From the NCBI GenBank assembly GCA_964621165.1, contig CAZULC010000002.1:1-64000 (forward strand): DNA of 64,000 nucleotides, read 5' to 3'. The notes under the pieces are model-generated. The model was given only the letters and a program-made list of their open reading frames with translations, searched no databases and was not told the origin of the DNA. Of this stretch, positions 34,522-43,214 are shown piece after piece (position 1 is the stretch's first letter; every line of letters starts with the position of its first letter). A program made the position numbers and the translations under genes. This DNA is from UMGS1696 sp964621165. GTDB taxonomy: Bacteria > Bacillota > Clostridia > Oscillospirales > CAG-272.

Positions 34522-36345
34522 ATGAAAAAGGCGTTAGCCCTGATCCTTTCCGCCCTCACACTTATGTCCGCGGCGGTTGGATGCACAACACTTGAGAAAC
34601 TCGATACCGGCGAGTACGATAAAGGCGCGATTGTCGATATGTACCTGACTACGGAGGTGCTCAACTTTGACCCTCAGGTCAGCATGACCGACGACGCTCA
34701 GCTTAAGGTCATGAGCCTCATGTACGAAGGTCTTACTACGATCGACGAAAATGGCAAATGGCAGAAAGCCGGCATGAAGAGCTACAAGATCGAGACGGAT
34801 GACGGAGAAAACTTCTCTATTCTTGTAACTCTCAACAGCAACAGATGGAGCGACGGCCGTACAGTACAGGCGTCCGACTATGTTTATTCCTGGAAGAGAA
34901 TACTCAGCGTCGACTCGCAGTGCGAAGCCGCGTCCCTGCTCTACGACATCAAAAATGCCCGTGACTGCAAGCTCGGAGACGCAACAATCGACGACCTTGG
35001 CGTTGCGGCCGTGGACACCTATGTTCTCCAGATTGAATTCGAGACAAAAATCGACCTTGACCACTTCTTCGAGAACTGCTCATCCATAGCTCTTGTTCCT
35101 CTCCGCGAGGACGTTATCTCCCGTTACGGCGACACATGGGCCAACAAGTCCACAAACATCGTGACAAACGGTCCGTTCTGTCCCAAAGAAATAGTATACG
35201 GCGACACTCTGCGCCTTGAGCGTTCGTCCTACTACTACACCGATGCTGACAAGGACGAGGTTCCAGACAAGTACGTCATTCCCTACAGACTTCTCACAAA
35301 GTACAACAAGTCCACAAAGGGAGACGACGGTTCCATTGCTGTGACAAACGCTTCCCAGCAGCTTCTTGACTTCAACGACGGACTCATCTTCTACGACGGT
35401 GAAATTCCGCTAGCTGACCGCGCTGCACTGAAGGATGAGGCAATCATCACCGACATCATGTCAACGCATACATATGTTTTCAATACGACAAATCCGTTGT
35501 TTGAAAAGTCCGAGGTACGCCGCGCACTCTCAATGGCTATTGACAGAGACACTATAGTCAACCTCATAACTTATGCAAAGCCCGCTACAGGATACATCCC
35601 TTACAAGGTGTTTGACACTAAGAGCGGCACATCTTTCCGTGAAGTCGGCGGAGACATCATCTCTTCCACTGCTGATGTCGCAGGAGCAAAGAGCCTTCTT
35701 GCGTCCGTTGGAGTTACAAGCGGCTCTTTCACCCTCACAATCCGCAACAACGAGGTTGACCGTGCAATTGCCGATTATGTGGCAGGTGTATGGGGAGACC
35801 TTGGATTCACTGTGACAATAGAAACCGTCAAGGACAGCGTCGTTCCCGATGACACCACCATATATCTCGATGGATTCCAGGCAAAGTACGAAAGCGGCGA
35901 TTTTGACGTTATCGCAATCGATGCCAACATGTACTCCACTGACGCGTTCAGCGCACTTTCCCAGTTCTCCGCCCCCTTCTCCGGAAACGGCGTGAACATG
36001 GACACCGGCGATTATCCGCTCTACGACCATGTAACCGGCTACAACAACGCTGATTATGACGCTCTCATCGAGTCTGCTTTCGCTGAAAAGGATCTCGCCG
36101 CAAGAGCTGAAATCCTACACCAGGCTGAAGCAAAGCTCATGGAAGACATGCCTGTTATTCCTCTTGTATTCCTCCAGGATGCTTACATTTGCTCAAGCGA
36201 ACTGTCCGGAATTTCTTCCACATACTACGGAACACGGGACTTCAAGAACACCAAGCTCAAGGACTACATGACATACAAGGCAAGAACCGACACGGCTTCC
36301 GATAGCACGACATCCACTGATACCACATCGGAAACCGCACAATAA
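34522..36345 (+). CDS. Oligopeptide ABC transporter substrate-binding lipoprotein
   Basis: 607 residues, preceded by a GAGGAGG site. Lipoprotein signal with lipid Cys21 (TLMSAAVGC). It belongs to the DppA/OppA class (SBP_bac_5): LNFDPQVSMTDDAQL, ILVTLNSNRWSDGRTVQASD and RRALSMAIDRDTIVNLI are characteristic. The C-terminus ends in a Thr/Ser-rich tail. It captures peptides outside the membrane for import. As with the other binding protein in this window, the permease and ATPase genes are not adjacent. It has its own promoter and a terminator. Confidence 0.88.
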   Translation: MKKALALILSALTLMSAAVGCTTLEKLDTGEYDKGAIVDMYLTTEVLNFDPQVSMTDDAQLKVMSLMYEGLTTIDENGKWQKAGMKSYKIETDDGENFSILVTLNSNRWSDGRTVQASDYVYSWKRILSVDSQCEAASLLYDIKNARDCKLGDATIDDLGVAAVDTYVLQIEFETKIDLDHFFENCSSIALVPLREDVISRYGDTWANKSTNIVTNGPFCPKEIVYGDTLRLERSSYYYTDADKDEVPDKYVIPYRLLTKYNKSTKGDDGSIAVTNASQQLLDFNDGLIFYDGEIPLADRAALKDEAIITDIMSTHTYVFNTTNPLFEKSEVRRALSMAIDRDTIVNLITYAKPATGYIPYKVFDTKSGTSFREVGGDIISSTADVAGAKSLLASVGVTSGSFTLTIRNNEVDRAIADYVAGVWGDLGFTVTIETVKDSVVPDDTTIYLDGFQAKYESGDFDVIAIDANMYSTDAFSALSQFSAPFSGNGVNMDTGDYPLYDHVTGYNNADYDALIESAFAEKDLAARAEILHQAEAKLMEDMPVIPLVFLQDAYICSSELSGISSTYYGTRDFKNTKLKDYMTYKARTDTASDSTTSTDTTSETAQ

Positions 36346-36382
36346 TCGTCACGTTTACTGATACATTTAATATATGAGAATG

Positions 36383-36412
36383 AACGGGGAGAATAAACGC
36401 TTCCCGTTTTAT
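36383..36412 (+). terminator. Terminator of the peptide-binding lipoprotein gene
   Basis: AACGGGGAG (36383-36391) and CTTCCCGTT (36400-36408) form a 9-bp stem followed by TTATT. Confidence 0.75.
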
Positions 36413-36498
36413 TCTGATTCTTCCGGCGAAAATTATCGCAATTTGTTCCCACCGGTCGATAAGCCGCGCCGGTTTTCCGAAGAAAGGACCACGAATCA

Positions 36499-37143
36499 AT
36501 GTCCGAAACGTTTCATTCTCCACAGCAGGTGAAGGTATTTATACTCTATCTCCTTGAAAAGGTGGGTTATCCTCTTGAATACAACGATCTGGCTACTATT
36601 GTTATAAGAGACGGATATGTAGATTATTTCGATTTTGTCACATATTTCCATGAACTGCTGGACTCGGGACACATCAGAAAGCTCGACACGCAGGACGGCT
36701 CGGAAGAGGGAAAAAGTGCCGTTCCGGAGCTGGGTGCGTCAGGTTCGGAAGTATCGGAAAACTACGAAAAGCGGAGCAATTCCACCGCAAAGGATTTATA
36801 CGAGGTCACGGACACCGGACGCATGATTGCAAACGGACTTTCCGACGACCTTCTTCTTGCCGCGGTCAGGGAAAAGAGCTACATTTCCGCCATGCGTCAC
36901 CTTTCTCTTGAAAAACGCGGTGCGGTTGTCGATTACAACATAGAAATGGTAGGCGACGGAACCTACATGTTTCACTGTTCCATCAAGGACAAGGACGGTC
37001 TTGCGCTTAACCTGTCCCTCAGAGCGGATTCCTTCATGCAGGTTTCCCGCATGCGCATGAATTTTGAGGACAAGCCCGACGTGGTGTACCGCGGAATAAT
37101 CGCGCTGGTCACGGGAAACGTGAATTATCTGTTTGATAAGTAG
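36499..37143 (+). CDS. DUF4364 family winged-helix-like protein
   Basis: 214 residues. The N-terminus (VKVFILYLLEKVGYPLEYND) and YFHELLDSGHIRKL look like a winged-helix domain. The middle has YEVTDTGRMIANGLSDDL and the C-terminal half is a beta-rich domain (GTYMFHCSIKDKDGLALNLS), as in DUF4364 of Clostridia. The function is unknown; DNA binding is plausible from the fold. A polar insert at about 62-90 (GSEEGKSAVPELGASGSEVS) is unusual. It precedes the sigma-like factor, but that gene has its own promoter. Confidence 0.78.
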   Translation: MSETFHSPQQVKVFILYLLEKVGYPLEYNDLATIVIRDGYVDYFDFVTYFHELLDSGHIRKLDTQDGSEEGKSAVPELGASGSEVSENYEKRSNSTAKDLYEVTDTGRMIANGLSDDLLLAAVREKSYISAMRHLSLEKRGAVVDYNIEMVGDGTYMFHCSIKDKDGLALNLSLRADSFMQVSRMRMNFEDKPDVVYRGIIALVTGNVNYLFDK

Positions 37144-37324
37144 TCAGGTCTCCCTGCGGTTCAGAAAACCACCGGAACCACAAATGTGAATATTATGACT
37201 TATCTATGCATCAAAGCATTACAAAACCGCAAATTCCGACGCAGCATGACAGCATATCGTCACATTATGCACAATAGCGTCTGCCAGAAACATTAAATTA
37301 TTTTAAATATTTTTGAAAAAACTA

Positions 37325-37352
37325 TTGACAAAAATAATGTTTGTGGTATAAT
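37325..37352 (+). promoter_or_regulatory. Promoter of the sigma-like factor
   Basis: TTGACA (37325-37330), a 16-bp spacer and TATAAT (37347-37352), preceded by TTTGTGG as an extended -10. Confidence 0.7.
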
Positions 37353-37399
37353 GTAGTTAGTTAATATTCTATCTTGTAATTCTCATCGGAGTATCCGCC

Positions 37400-38104
37400 T
37401 TGGATAACAATAAATCCGCAAAAAACGAGTTGAGCGATGTTCTCGGCAGAATCAGGTCCGGTGACGGTAATGCGTTTGACGAACTGTGCCGCATGTATTC
37501 GTCCCTGACAGAAAACGCCGTGAAGAGATTTGCTCCTTCCTTCAATTCAGACGGAGGGGACAGTCCTTTATATGGCGCGGACGACCTGAACCAGATTGCG
37601 ACCCTTGCCCTATACCGCGCGGCTCAGACTTATGTTGAAAGCTACGGTACGGTCGGCGTGAGTGAATCCGGAACTGTTGACACGTCAGTGGAAGACGAGG
37701 ACTGCAGCGACGTGGATGACAGAAGCAATGTTGCGGATGGAGGCCGAGCAGGAGCAAATTCCGTGAGTTTTGGTTTATACGCCAGAATCTGTGTAAACAA
37801 TGCTCTGATATCAGCGCTGCGGAAGTCAAACTCCGAGAAAAAGCGTCAGAAGCGGGTGCGGGAAAAGACGGAAGCCGCGTCAAACGACCCATTGAATTAC
37901 ATAATAGACAGTGAGAGACGTCTTGAGCTAATGGACAGGATTGACTCTGTGCTGTCGAAATTTGAAAAAGAAGTGTTTAATTTATATATTACAGGCAAGT
38001 CCGCTCATGAAATCGCAGAGGAATTACACCGCGATGACAAGTCCGTAAGCAATGCTATATACAGAACGAAGGTTAAGGTAAAAGGACTTCTGAAAAATCA
38101 ATAA
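37400..38104 (+). CDS. Sigma-70-like RNA polymerase sigma factor
   Basis: Starts with TTG at 37400, eight bases after a GGAG site; no better ATG lies near. 234 residues. Region 2 is FDELCRMYSSLTENAVKRFA ... DDLNQIATLALYRAAQTY, interrupted by an acidic Ser/Val/Asp insert (about 82-118), then FGLYARICVNNALISALRKS. Region 4 is LELMDRIDSVLSKFEKEVFN ... HEIAEELHRDDKSVSNAIYR. It resembles the SigH/ECF-like class. The insert in the middle of region 2 is atypical. No anti-sigma gene is adjacent; the zinc-ribbon gene follows. Confidence 0.75.
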   Translation: MDNNKSAKNELSDVLGRIRSGDGNAFDELCRMYSSLTENAVKRFAPSFNSDGGDSPLYGADDLNQIATLALYRAAQTYVESYGTVGVSESGTVDTSVEDEDCSDVDDRSNVADGGRAGANSVSFGLYARICVNNALISALRKSNSEKKRQKRVREKTEAASNDPLNYIIDSERRLELMDRIDSVLSKFEKEVFNLYITGKSAHEIAEELHRDDKSVSNAIYRTKVKVKGLLKNQ

Positions 38105-38140
38105 CTGTATTCTACTTCGGAGACGGAGTTTGAATAAATC

Positions 38141-38202
38141 GCCCGGATAGCTTAACTCAAGAGCGTTGTTTGCAAAGGTGACGGTGTGAGTCCGCCGAGG
38201 GC
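38141..38202 (+). ncRNA. tRNA-like element in the 5' leader of the zinc-ribbon gene
   Basis: A 62-nt segment starts GCCC and ends GGGC. It contains a D-arm-like GCTT/GAGC stem and a T-arm-like CGG-TGTGAGT-CCG, but lacks the GG of the D loop, the TTC of the T loop and a proper anticodon stem. It is too short for a tRNA and is probably a cis element or a degenerate tRNA. Confidence 0.35.
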
Positions 38203-38243
38203 AAAAAAATCTTCAACCAATTTTTTAAAGCGAGGAAAAAGAG

Positions 38244-38525
38244 ATGTACGAGGACAAGACATTAGTATGCAAGGAATGCGGCAAGGAATTCGTATTTTCA
38301 GCAGGCGAGCAGGAATTCTATGCGGAAAAGGGATTCCAGAACGAACCCCAGAGATGCAAGGAATGCCGCAGCAAGAGAAAGAGCGCAAGCCGTGAGACAA
38401 GAGAAATGTTCACAACCGTTTGCGCAAACTGCGGTGGTGAAGCGAAGGTTCCTTTCCAGCCCAGCAACGACAGACCTGTTTACTGCTCGAAGTGCTATGC
38501 TGAAATGAAGAATAACCAGCAGTAA
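38244..38525 (+). CDS. Zinc-ribbon CxxC-x17-CxxC protein
   Basis: 93 residues with a GAGG site. Two cysteine pairs at each end: LVCKECGKEFVFSAGEQEFY ... RCKECRSKRK forms one zinc ribbon, and TVCANCGGEAKVPFQPSNDR ... YCSKCY forms a second with 17 residues between the pairs. The family is common in Clostridia; its function is unknown, with nucleic-acid binding likely. A terminator follows the stop codon. Confidence 0.88.
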   Translation: MYEDKTLVCKECGKEFVFSAGEQEFYAEKGFQNEPQRCKECRSKRKSASRETREMFTTVCANCGGEAKVPFQPSNDRPVYCSKCYAEMKNNQQ

Positions 38526-38569
38526 TTCATCAGTCAAGCGGAACGCACTGATACATACGTCCAAATAAT

Positions 38570-38604
38570 AGGAATATGGTGTAAAAACTATATTCCTTTT
38601 ATTT
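38570..38604 (+). terminator. Terminator of the zinc-ribbon gene
   Basis: AGGAATAT (38570-38577) and ATATTCCT (38590-38597) form a perfect 8-bp stem followed by TTTATTTT. Confidence 0.75.
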
Positions 38605-38606
38605 TG

Positions 38607-38735
38607 CGGGGGTTGGAAACCCCGACAGGTGATCACGGCGTTCTTTAAGTTATGATTTTAAGAAATCCCACGATGATAAACTAAAGCTCCCGCAAACGGG
38701 GAAGCCCCGGACAGGTTAACTCGGTGTTTTTAATG
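38607..38735 (-). repeat. Interspersed repeat family 1, copy C with a partial second unit
   Basis: In the minus sense a partial unit ending CCGGGGCTTCCCCG (38735-38695) runs directly into a full unit, GCGGGAGCTTTAGTTTATCA to the hairpin GGGGTTTCCAACCCC (38692-38607). Unlike copies A and B, no minus-strand gene starts downstream. Confidence 0.6.
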
Positions 38736-38825
38736 AAAAAATCGCTCTTTTTCCCTGTTTTTCAAAAAAAATTTTGCTTCGGAGGTGTTTTTGTTTGAAA
38801 TAGTGGTGTACAAATCACAAAAAGT

Positions 38826-38835
38826 GTGCTATAAT
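38826..38835 (+). promoter_or_regulatory. Extended -10 promoter of rlmB
   Basis: TGTGCTATAAT, with TATAAT at 38830-38835. No good -35 is visible. It lies about 60 bp before the start. Confidence 0.4.
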
Positions 38836-38895
38836 TAATGTGTATCATTATATAAAGGCGAATTGTGCCGAATTTTCCCGGAACAGATGTAAATT

Positions 38896-39732
38896 ATGGA
38901 AGAAAAAAGATCAAACAAAGGTAAACAATATATCAAGGACGCTAAGAACCCCAAATCGAGAGGCAGAGGAGAGTCCGGTGAAAAAAGATACGGCAGGAGT
39001 GAATCAAATCCCAACGCCGTGGTAGGCAGGAACGCCGTATCGGAGCTTCTTGATTCCGGCGCGCCTGTGGACAAAATCTATCTCTCGGGTACGGAAGGCT
39101 CGGTCAGGATGATTGCGGCAAAGGCCAGAGCGGCAGGGGTCACTGTGATTAACTCCACACCCGAGTTCCTTGACAGGCTTGCCTGCGGTGAGCATCATCA
39201 GGGAATTGTGGCTCTTGTGGCGGAGAAAGCCTATTCTGCAGTTGAAGATATACTTGACATTGCGAAGGAACGTGGGGAGAAGCCTCTTATTGTGGTATGC
39301 GACGGAATAGAGGATCCCCACAACTTAGGAGCCGTAATCCGCTGTGCCGAATGCGAGGGCGCTCACGGTGTTATAATTTCCAAACGTCGTGCCTGCGGAC
39401 TCACACCGGCTGTAACCAAAGCCTCAGCCGGAGCTATTGCCCACATGGCCGTTGCGAAGGTGGAAAACATAGCCGAGACAATTGAGAAGCTCAAGAAAGC
39501 CGGAGTCTGGACATACGCTGCCGAAGCCGGAGGTCAGGACTACTTTGATGTCGACTGGAGCGGTGGAGCTGCCATTGTCATGGGCGGGGAAGACAGCGGA
39601 GTTTCGAGACTGGTTCGCGAGAGATGCGACTTTACCGTATCAATACCCATGTACGGCAGGGTCAATTCGCTGAACGTATCATGCGCGGCGTCGGTGCTTC
39701 TTTGCCATGCCGCCCGTATGCAGAGAAAGTAA
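38896..39732 (+). CDS. rlmB: 23S rRNA 2'-O-methyltransferase, SpoU/TrmH family
   Basis: 278 residues. A basic N-terminal extension (about 1-38, rich in Lys, Arg and Ser) precedes the substrate-binding domain (NAVVGRNAVSELLDSG) and the knotted SPOUT methyltransferase. The three SpoU motifs are DPHNLGAVIRCAECEG, AIVMGGEDSGVSRLV and IPMYGRVNSLNVSCAASVLL. It should methylate the ribose of a conserved guanosine in 23S rRNA (G2251 in E. coli numbering) using S-adenosylmethionine. In many Firmicutes it follows cysS and mrnC, which are not here. Confidence 0.9.
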   Translation: MEEKRSNKGKQYIKDAKNPKSRGRGESGEKRYGRSESNPNAVVGRNAVSELLDSGAPVDKIYLSGTEGSVRMIAAKARAAGVTVINSTPEFLDRLACGEHHQGIVALVAEKAYSAVEDILDIAKERGEKPLIVVCDGIEDPHNLGAVIRCAECEGAHGVIISKRRACGLTPAVTKASAGAIAHMAVAKVENIAETIEKLKKAGVWTYAAEAGGQDYFDVDWSGGAAIVMGGEDSGVSRLVRERCDFTVSIPMYGRVNSLNVSCAASVLLCHAARMQRK

Positions 39733-39832
39733 TCAGCGGTTTGCGGTTTATGAATCCATGAATCGGATACTGCGTTATTAAAAGAAAACAAGCATATGAA
39801 AGGAAAGACTGCTTTTGCGGTCAATTCATATT

Positions 39833-42800
39833 ATGGCTAAAAACAAGAAAAACAATAAAGTCAGCGCCGAGGATTTATTCGGAAAGCTTGGCAAAAACAG
39901 CGGTCAGCAGAAGACCGAAAGACCGGAGGATGATGACATTTTCGCACAACTTGGCCTGAATGAGGACGAGATTGACCTGACGGACAGCGGCGAAGGCAGT
40001 GACAGCGACCTCGACATAAACGAAGTTTTGCAGAAATACCTTCCCGAATACAGCGACCTTTTGAGTGAAGAAGAACCAAAGAAGAAAAACGGCGGAGTTC
40101 TGTCTGCCATAAAGAGTGCCGGAGACGAATCCGGAGACAAATCGGACTACGAGCTTATCGACTCGCTTGATTCGGCTTTTGGAATTCCGGACAGCAAGGA
40201 CAGGAAAAACAACTCCGGCTCAGACGTCTCAGGCCAGAACAACGGTACGGATGTGGAGCGTGTACCCGACGGCAGAAAGAGCGTTTCACAGCGGCAGATA
40301 AAGCCAAAGAATGCCGCTGACACTGTTCCGGCAAAAGAGCAGCCCGTTACACCCGCGGATGACGTGCGGAATGAAAAGAAGCCCAAGAAAAACTCCCTTC
40401 TCGACTCACTGACGGCAAGCACGGATGAGATAATCAGCGAGTACGACCTTGACGACGAGGAATACTACGACGCCCCCGCATCACGTGAGGATGAAGCTGT
40501 GCCTGTCGGAGAGGATGACTCAGCCGATGACGTAGACGCGGAATATGCCGTATCCCCTGACGAAGCGGAAGATGTCGTGGACGACGCGGAAGACATGGAA
40601 GAGCTTCCCTTGGAAAATCCCGACGTGCAGGACACACCGGCGTCAATTGACGAGCTGAATCTTTCGGACAGTGACGCGGACAAGGTGAAAAAGCCCGAGG
40701 AAGTACAGCTTGGCGACAGTGAGCTGATAAACGAACTTGATGAAATGTACAACGAAGACTACAATTCCTCCGACGACAGGAATTATGCAGGGGACGACGA
40801 CGGTGATGATGAAGCCGACGAGGAAATAGAGGATTTGCCCCAGACCAATCGGGTAAATAAGAAAAAAGAGAAAAAGAGGTTCTTACTGTTCGGCTCAAAG
40901 AAGAAGGACGTGGAAGAGGACGAGGAAATACAGCCCGACGACTTCAGCGAAGCTGACGGTTCATCAGACTCCGGCGACTTTGACGAGCAGACCAAGGAGC
41001 TTGCCGAGCAGTACCTCAAGAACATCGACAAGGCTTTGGAAAGCGGCATGACAAAGTCGGGCGGCATGGACTCACTGTTCACATCCGGAGAGGAAGCCGT
41101 AGAAAACCTCAGCGCCGCTCAGTCCGGTGAAGATGAAGCCGAAGAAGAGCCTGACGACGAAATCGACCCGACGGACATCAACCTCATGGTGGCGTTCGGA
41201 CTTGACGCAGGAGGAAACAAGAAGGCCAAGGAGTTCGGGGACAAGCTTGAGGCAAAGCAGCAGGTTCACGAGACGAACAAGGTCAAGCTGGACAGACCCG
41301 AGTATGTGGACAAGACCCAGACTCCCAAGATAAAGAAGGAATTCCGCGACAAGCGAATAGCTCTCTGGATCAAGCTGGGTGTGTGCGCCATATTCACCGT
41401 ACTGCTCATGATATACGAGAATATTCCGGCTCTTACGAAGCTGTTCACTGGTACGGAAAAGCAATTCAGCGGCGCAATTGATCCGGCGGTCTACCCCACG
41501 GTTTACATAATGGTCAGCCTGCAACTCATGCTTCTCGCCTGCTACTGTGCGGTTGACGAGATAATCGCGGGAATCAAAAACCTGTTCCGCGGTACTCCCA
41601 AGCCCGAGTCCATGACGGCGCTTCTCACTCTTTCGGGAATCGTCTACTCCATTGCCATGACCCAGCTTACTGTCAGCCCCAACGCGCCAGTTATGTTCAA
41701 CTTTGTGACGGCTCTTTCGGCACTCCTGACCCTGATTTACGCCCTCTACAACAACAAGCGAGAGATGATGAACTTCGCCATAATCGCCAACAAAAAGCCC
41801 AAGCACATTGTCAGACGCCTGCCGGACGAGGAATCCGAGGGTGAATCCCGGGCCTTTGCCGACAACGACGACGTTTGCGACGTAATGAAGATAGAAAAAA
41901 CCGACTTCATCGACGGCTTCTTCGGCAGACTCACCAAGCCCGACAAGTCCACCGGAATTTTCATGACCTTTGCCATGAGCGTATCCGTGGCAATAGGCGT
42001 GCTGTTCGGCATTTTCGCCAACCTGAAGGGAAACGACGGCTCAGCTGTTTGCAGGGTAGTCTACTCTGCCATGCTGTTCATCGCCCCCCTGTCGTCTTAT
42101 GTCACCTTCTCCTACCCCTTCTACCGGGCAAACGTGGCGGCTAAGGAATACGACAGCGCAATCATCGGCGAGACTTCCCTCGAGGAATACTCCAACGCCT
42201 CCATCATCAGCTTCGACGACAAAAACGTGTTCCCATCCTACTCAGTGAAGGTGCAGAACATCAGAATCTACAACAACGCCCGTATTGACAGGATTTTCTA
42301 CTACGCTTCGTCCGTTTTCGCCTACGCCGGAGGACCCTTGCAGGATGTGTTCGAGGTTGCCACCAAGGACATGGGAATTTCCGACAACGTGAAAATCTAC
42401 GACACGGAAGCCGGATTCCTCGCAACTCAGGTCGACGGTGTTAACATAATCTTCGGAAGCGCGGCTGTTCTCCAGAGACGGGGACTTGAAATTCCGGAAA
42501 AAGCTCTGAAGGACGACATAGACCTTTCCGACGAGCTGTCGATTATGTATATGTTCCGTGAAAACAAGCTGGTTGCCAAGATGTATATCAAATACGTCAT
42601 GGATTCCGACATTGACCTGATTCTCAAGCAGTTCTCGGGAAGCGGACTCTACGTCTGTGTGAGAACCTTCGACCCCAACATCAACGAGGAGATGATCGCG
42701 AAAAAAGCCGGTATGAAGAAAATGCCACTGAAAATTGTGCGCTACTCAAACACGGAAGAGGTGGGACTCTACGAAGAAAAGGTGGACAGCGGACTTGTGA

Positions 42801-43033
42801 CCTGCGGCTCTCCCAAATCCCTCCTCCAGATTATCTCATACTGCGGCAAGGTGCTTCACACAAAGAAAACCGACGTGGCTTTGGGAGTGCTGTCCGTGAT
42901 GATCGGGCTTGCTATACTGGTGCTGCTTCTTCTTGCGGATTCCCTCACAACCCTGTCGTCGCTGATCATCGTGATCTACCAGCTCATCTGGCTCATCCCG
43001 ATTACAGTTGCGTCGCGGGTATTTATAAGATAA
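39833..43033 (+). CDS. Large membrane protein resembling an inactive P-type ATPase
   Basis: The ATG at 39833 (MAKNKKNNKV) gives 1066 residues. Residues 1-500 are a strongly acidic, low-complexity cytoplasmic region. About eight membrane segments follow, near 508-530, 553-575, 597-640 (two), 706-728, 741-764, 1016-1038 and 1043-1062. Between the sixth and seventh lies a cytoplasmic domain with the order of a P-type ATPase. A PFYRANVAAKEYDSAIIGE lead-in is followed by SFDDKNVFPS at 793-802, where FDKTGTLT is expected, then IIFGSAAVLQRRGLEIP, then VRTFDPN (943-949), where TGDN is expected. Key Lys and Thr residues are missing, so it probably does not pump ions. The role is unknown. Assignment rests on motif order, not on a search. 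Confidence 0.6.
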   Translation: MAKNKKNNKVSAEDLFGKLGKNSGQQKTERPEDDDIFAQLGLNEDEIDLTDSGEGSDSDLDINEVLQKYLPEYSDLLSEEEPKKKNGGVLSAIKSAGDESGDKSDYELIDSLDSAFGIPDSKDRKNNSGSDVSGQNNGTDVERVPDGRKSVSQRQIKPKNAADTVPAKEQPVTPADDVRNEKKPKKNSLLDSLTASTDEIISEYDLDDEEYYDAPASREDEAVPVGEDDSADDVDAEYAVSPDEAEDVVDDAEDMEELPLENPDVQDTPASIDELNLSDSDADKVKKPEEVQLGDSELINELDEMYNEDYNSSDDRNYAGDDDGDDEADEEIEDLPQTNRVNKKKEKKRFLLFGSKKKDVEEDEEIQPDDFSEADGSSDSGDFDEQTKELAEQYLKNIDKALESGMTKSGGMDSLFTSGEEAVENLSAAQSGEDEAEEEPDDEIDPTDINLMVAFGLDAGGNKKAKEFGDKLEAKQQVHETNKVKLDRPEYVDKTQTPKIKKEFRDKRIALWIKLGVCAIFTVLLMIYENIPALTKLFTGTEKQFSGAIDPAVYPTVYIMVSLQLMLLACYCAVDEIIAGIKNLFRGTPKPESMTALLTLSGIVYSIAMTQLTVSPNAPVMFNFVTALSALLTLIYALYNNKREMMNFAIIANKKPKHIVRRLPDEESEGESRAFADNDDVCDVMKIEKTDFIDGFFGRLTKPDKSTGIFMTFAMSVSVAIGVLFGIFANLKGNDGSAVCRVVYSAMLFIAPLSSYVTFSYPFYRANVAAKEYDSAIIGETSLEEYSNASIISFDDKNVFPSYSVKVQNIRIYNNARIDRIFYYASSVFAYAGGPLQDVFEVATKDMGISDNVKIYDTEAGFLATQVDGVNIIFGSAAVLQRRGLEIPEKALKDDIDLSDELSIMYMFRENKLVAKMYIKYVMDSDIDLILKQFSGSGLYVCVRTFDPNINEEMIAKKAGMKKMPLKIVRYSNTEEVGLYEEKVDSGLVTCGSPKSLLQIISYCGKVLHTKKTDVALGVLSVMIGLAILVLLLLADSLTTLSSLIIVIYQLIWLIPITVASRVFIR

Positions 43034-43051
43034 AAACAACAAAAAAACCTC

Positions 43052-43085
43052 AAAAGAGAGTGAGAAGCTGACTTCACTCTTTTTT
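43052..43085 (+). terminator. Terminator after the P-type ATPase-like gene
   Basis: GAGAGTGA and TTCACTCT pair across a short loop, flanked by AAAA and TTTTTT. Confidence 0.75.
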
Positions 43086-43214
43086 GGTATGGGATGGTAT
43101 TGACAATGTAAATGAGGCAAAAGTAAAAAAAGAAAAAATACATAAAAAACACAATCTCGGCACAGCGGTACATGCTCAGCTTTACATGTAAGAACGAGCC
43201 GTATCTTTTGTGCT

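Noticed and set aside
37144..37324. A gene or RNA in the gap before the sigma-like factor
   Set aside because: It is AT-rich, without an ORF with a ribosome site or a stable long stem; only the promoter at 37325 is supported.
38141..38202. A genuine tRNA gene
   Set aside because: It is about 11 nt too short, with no anticodon stem and no T-loop TTC, so it is annotated as tRNA-like only.
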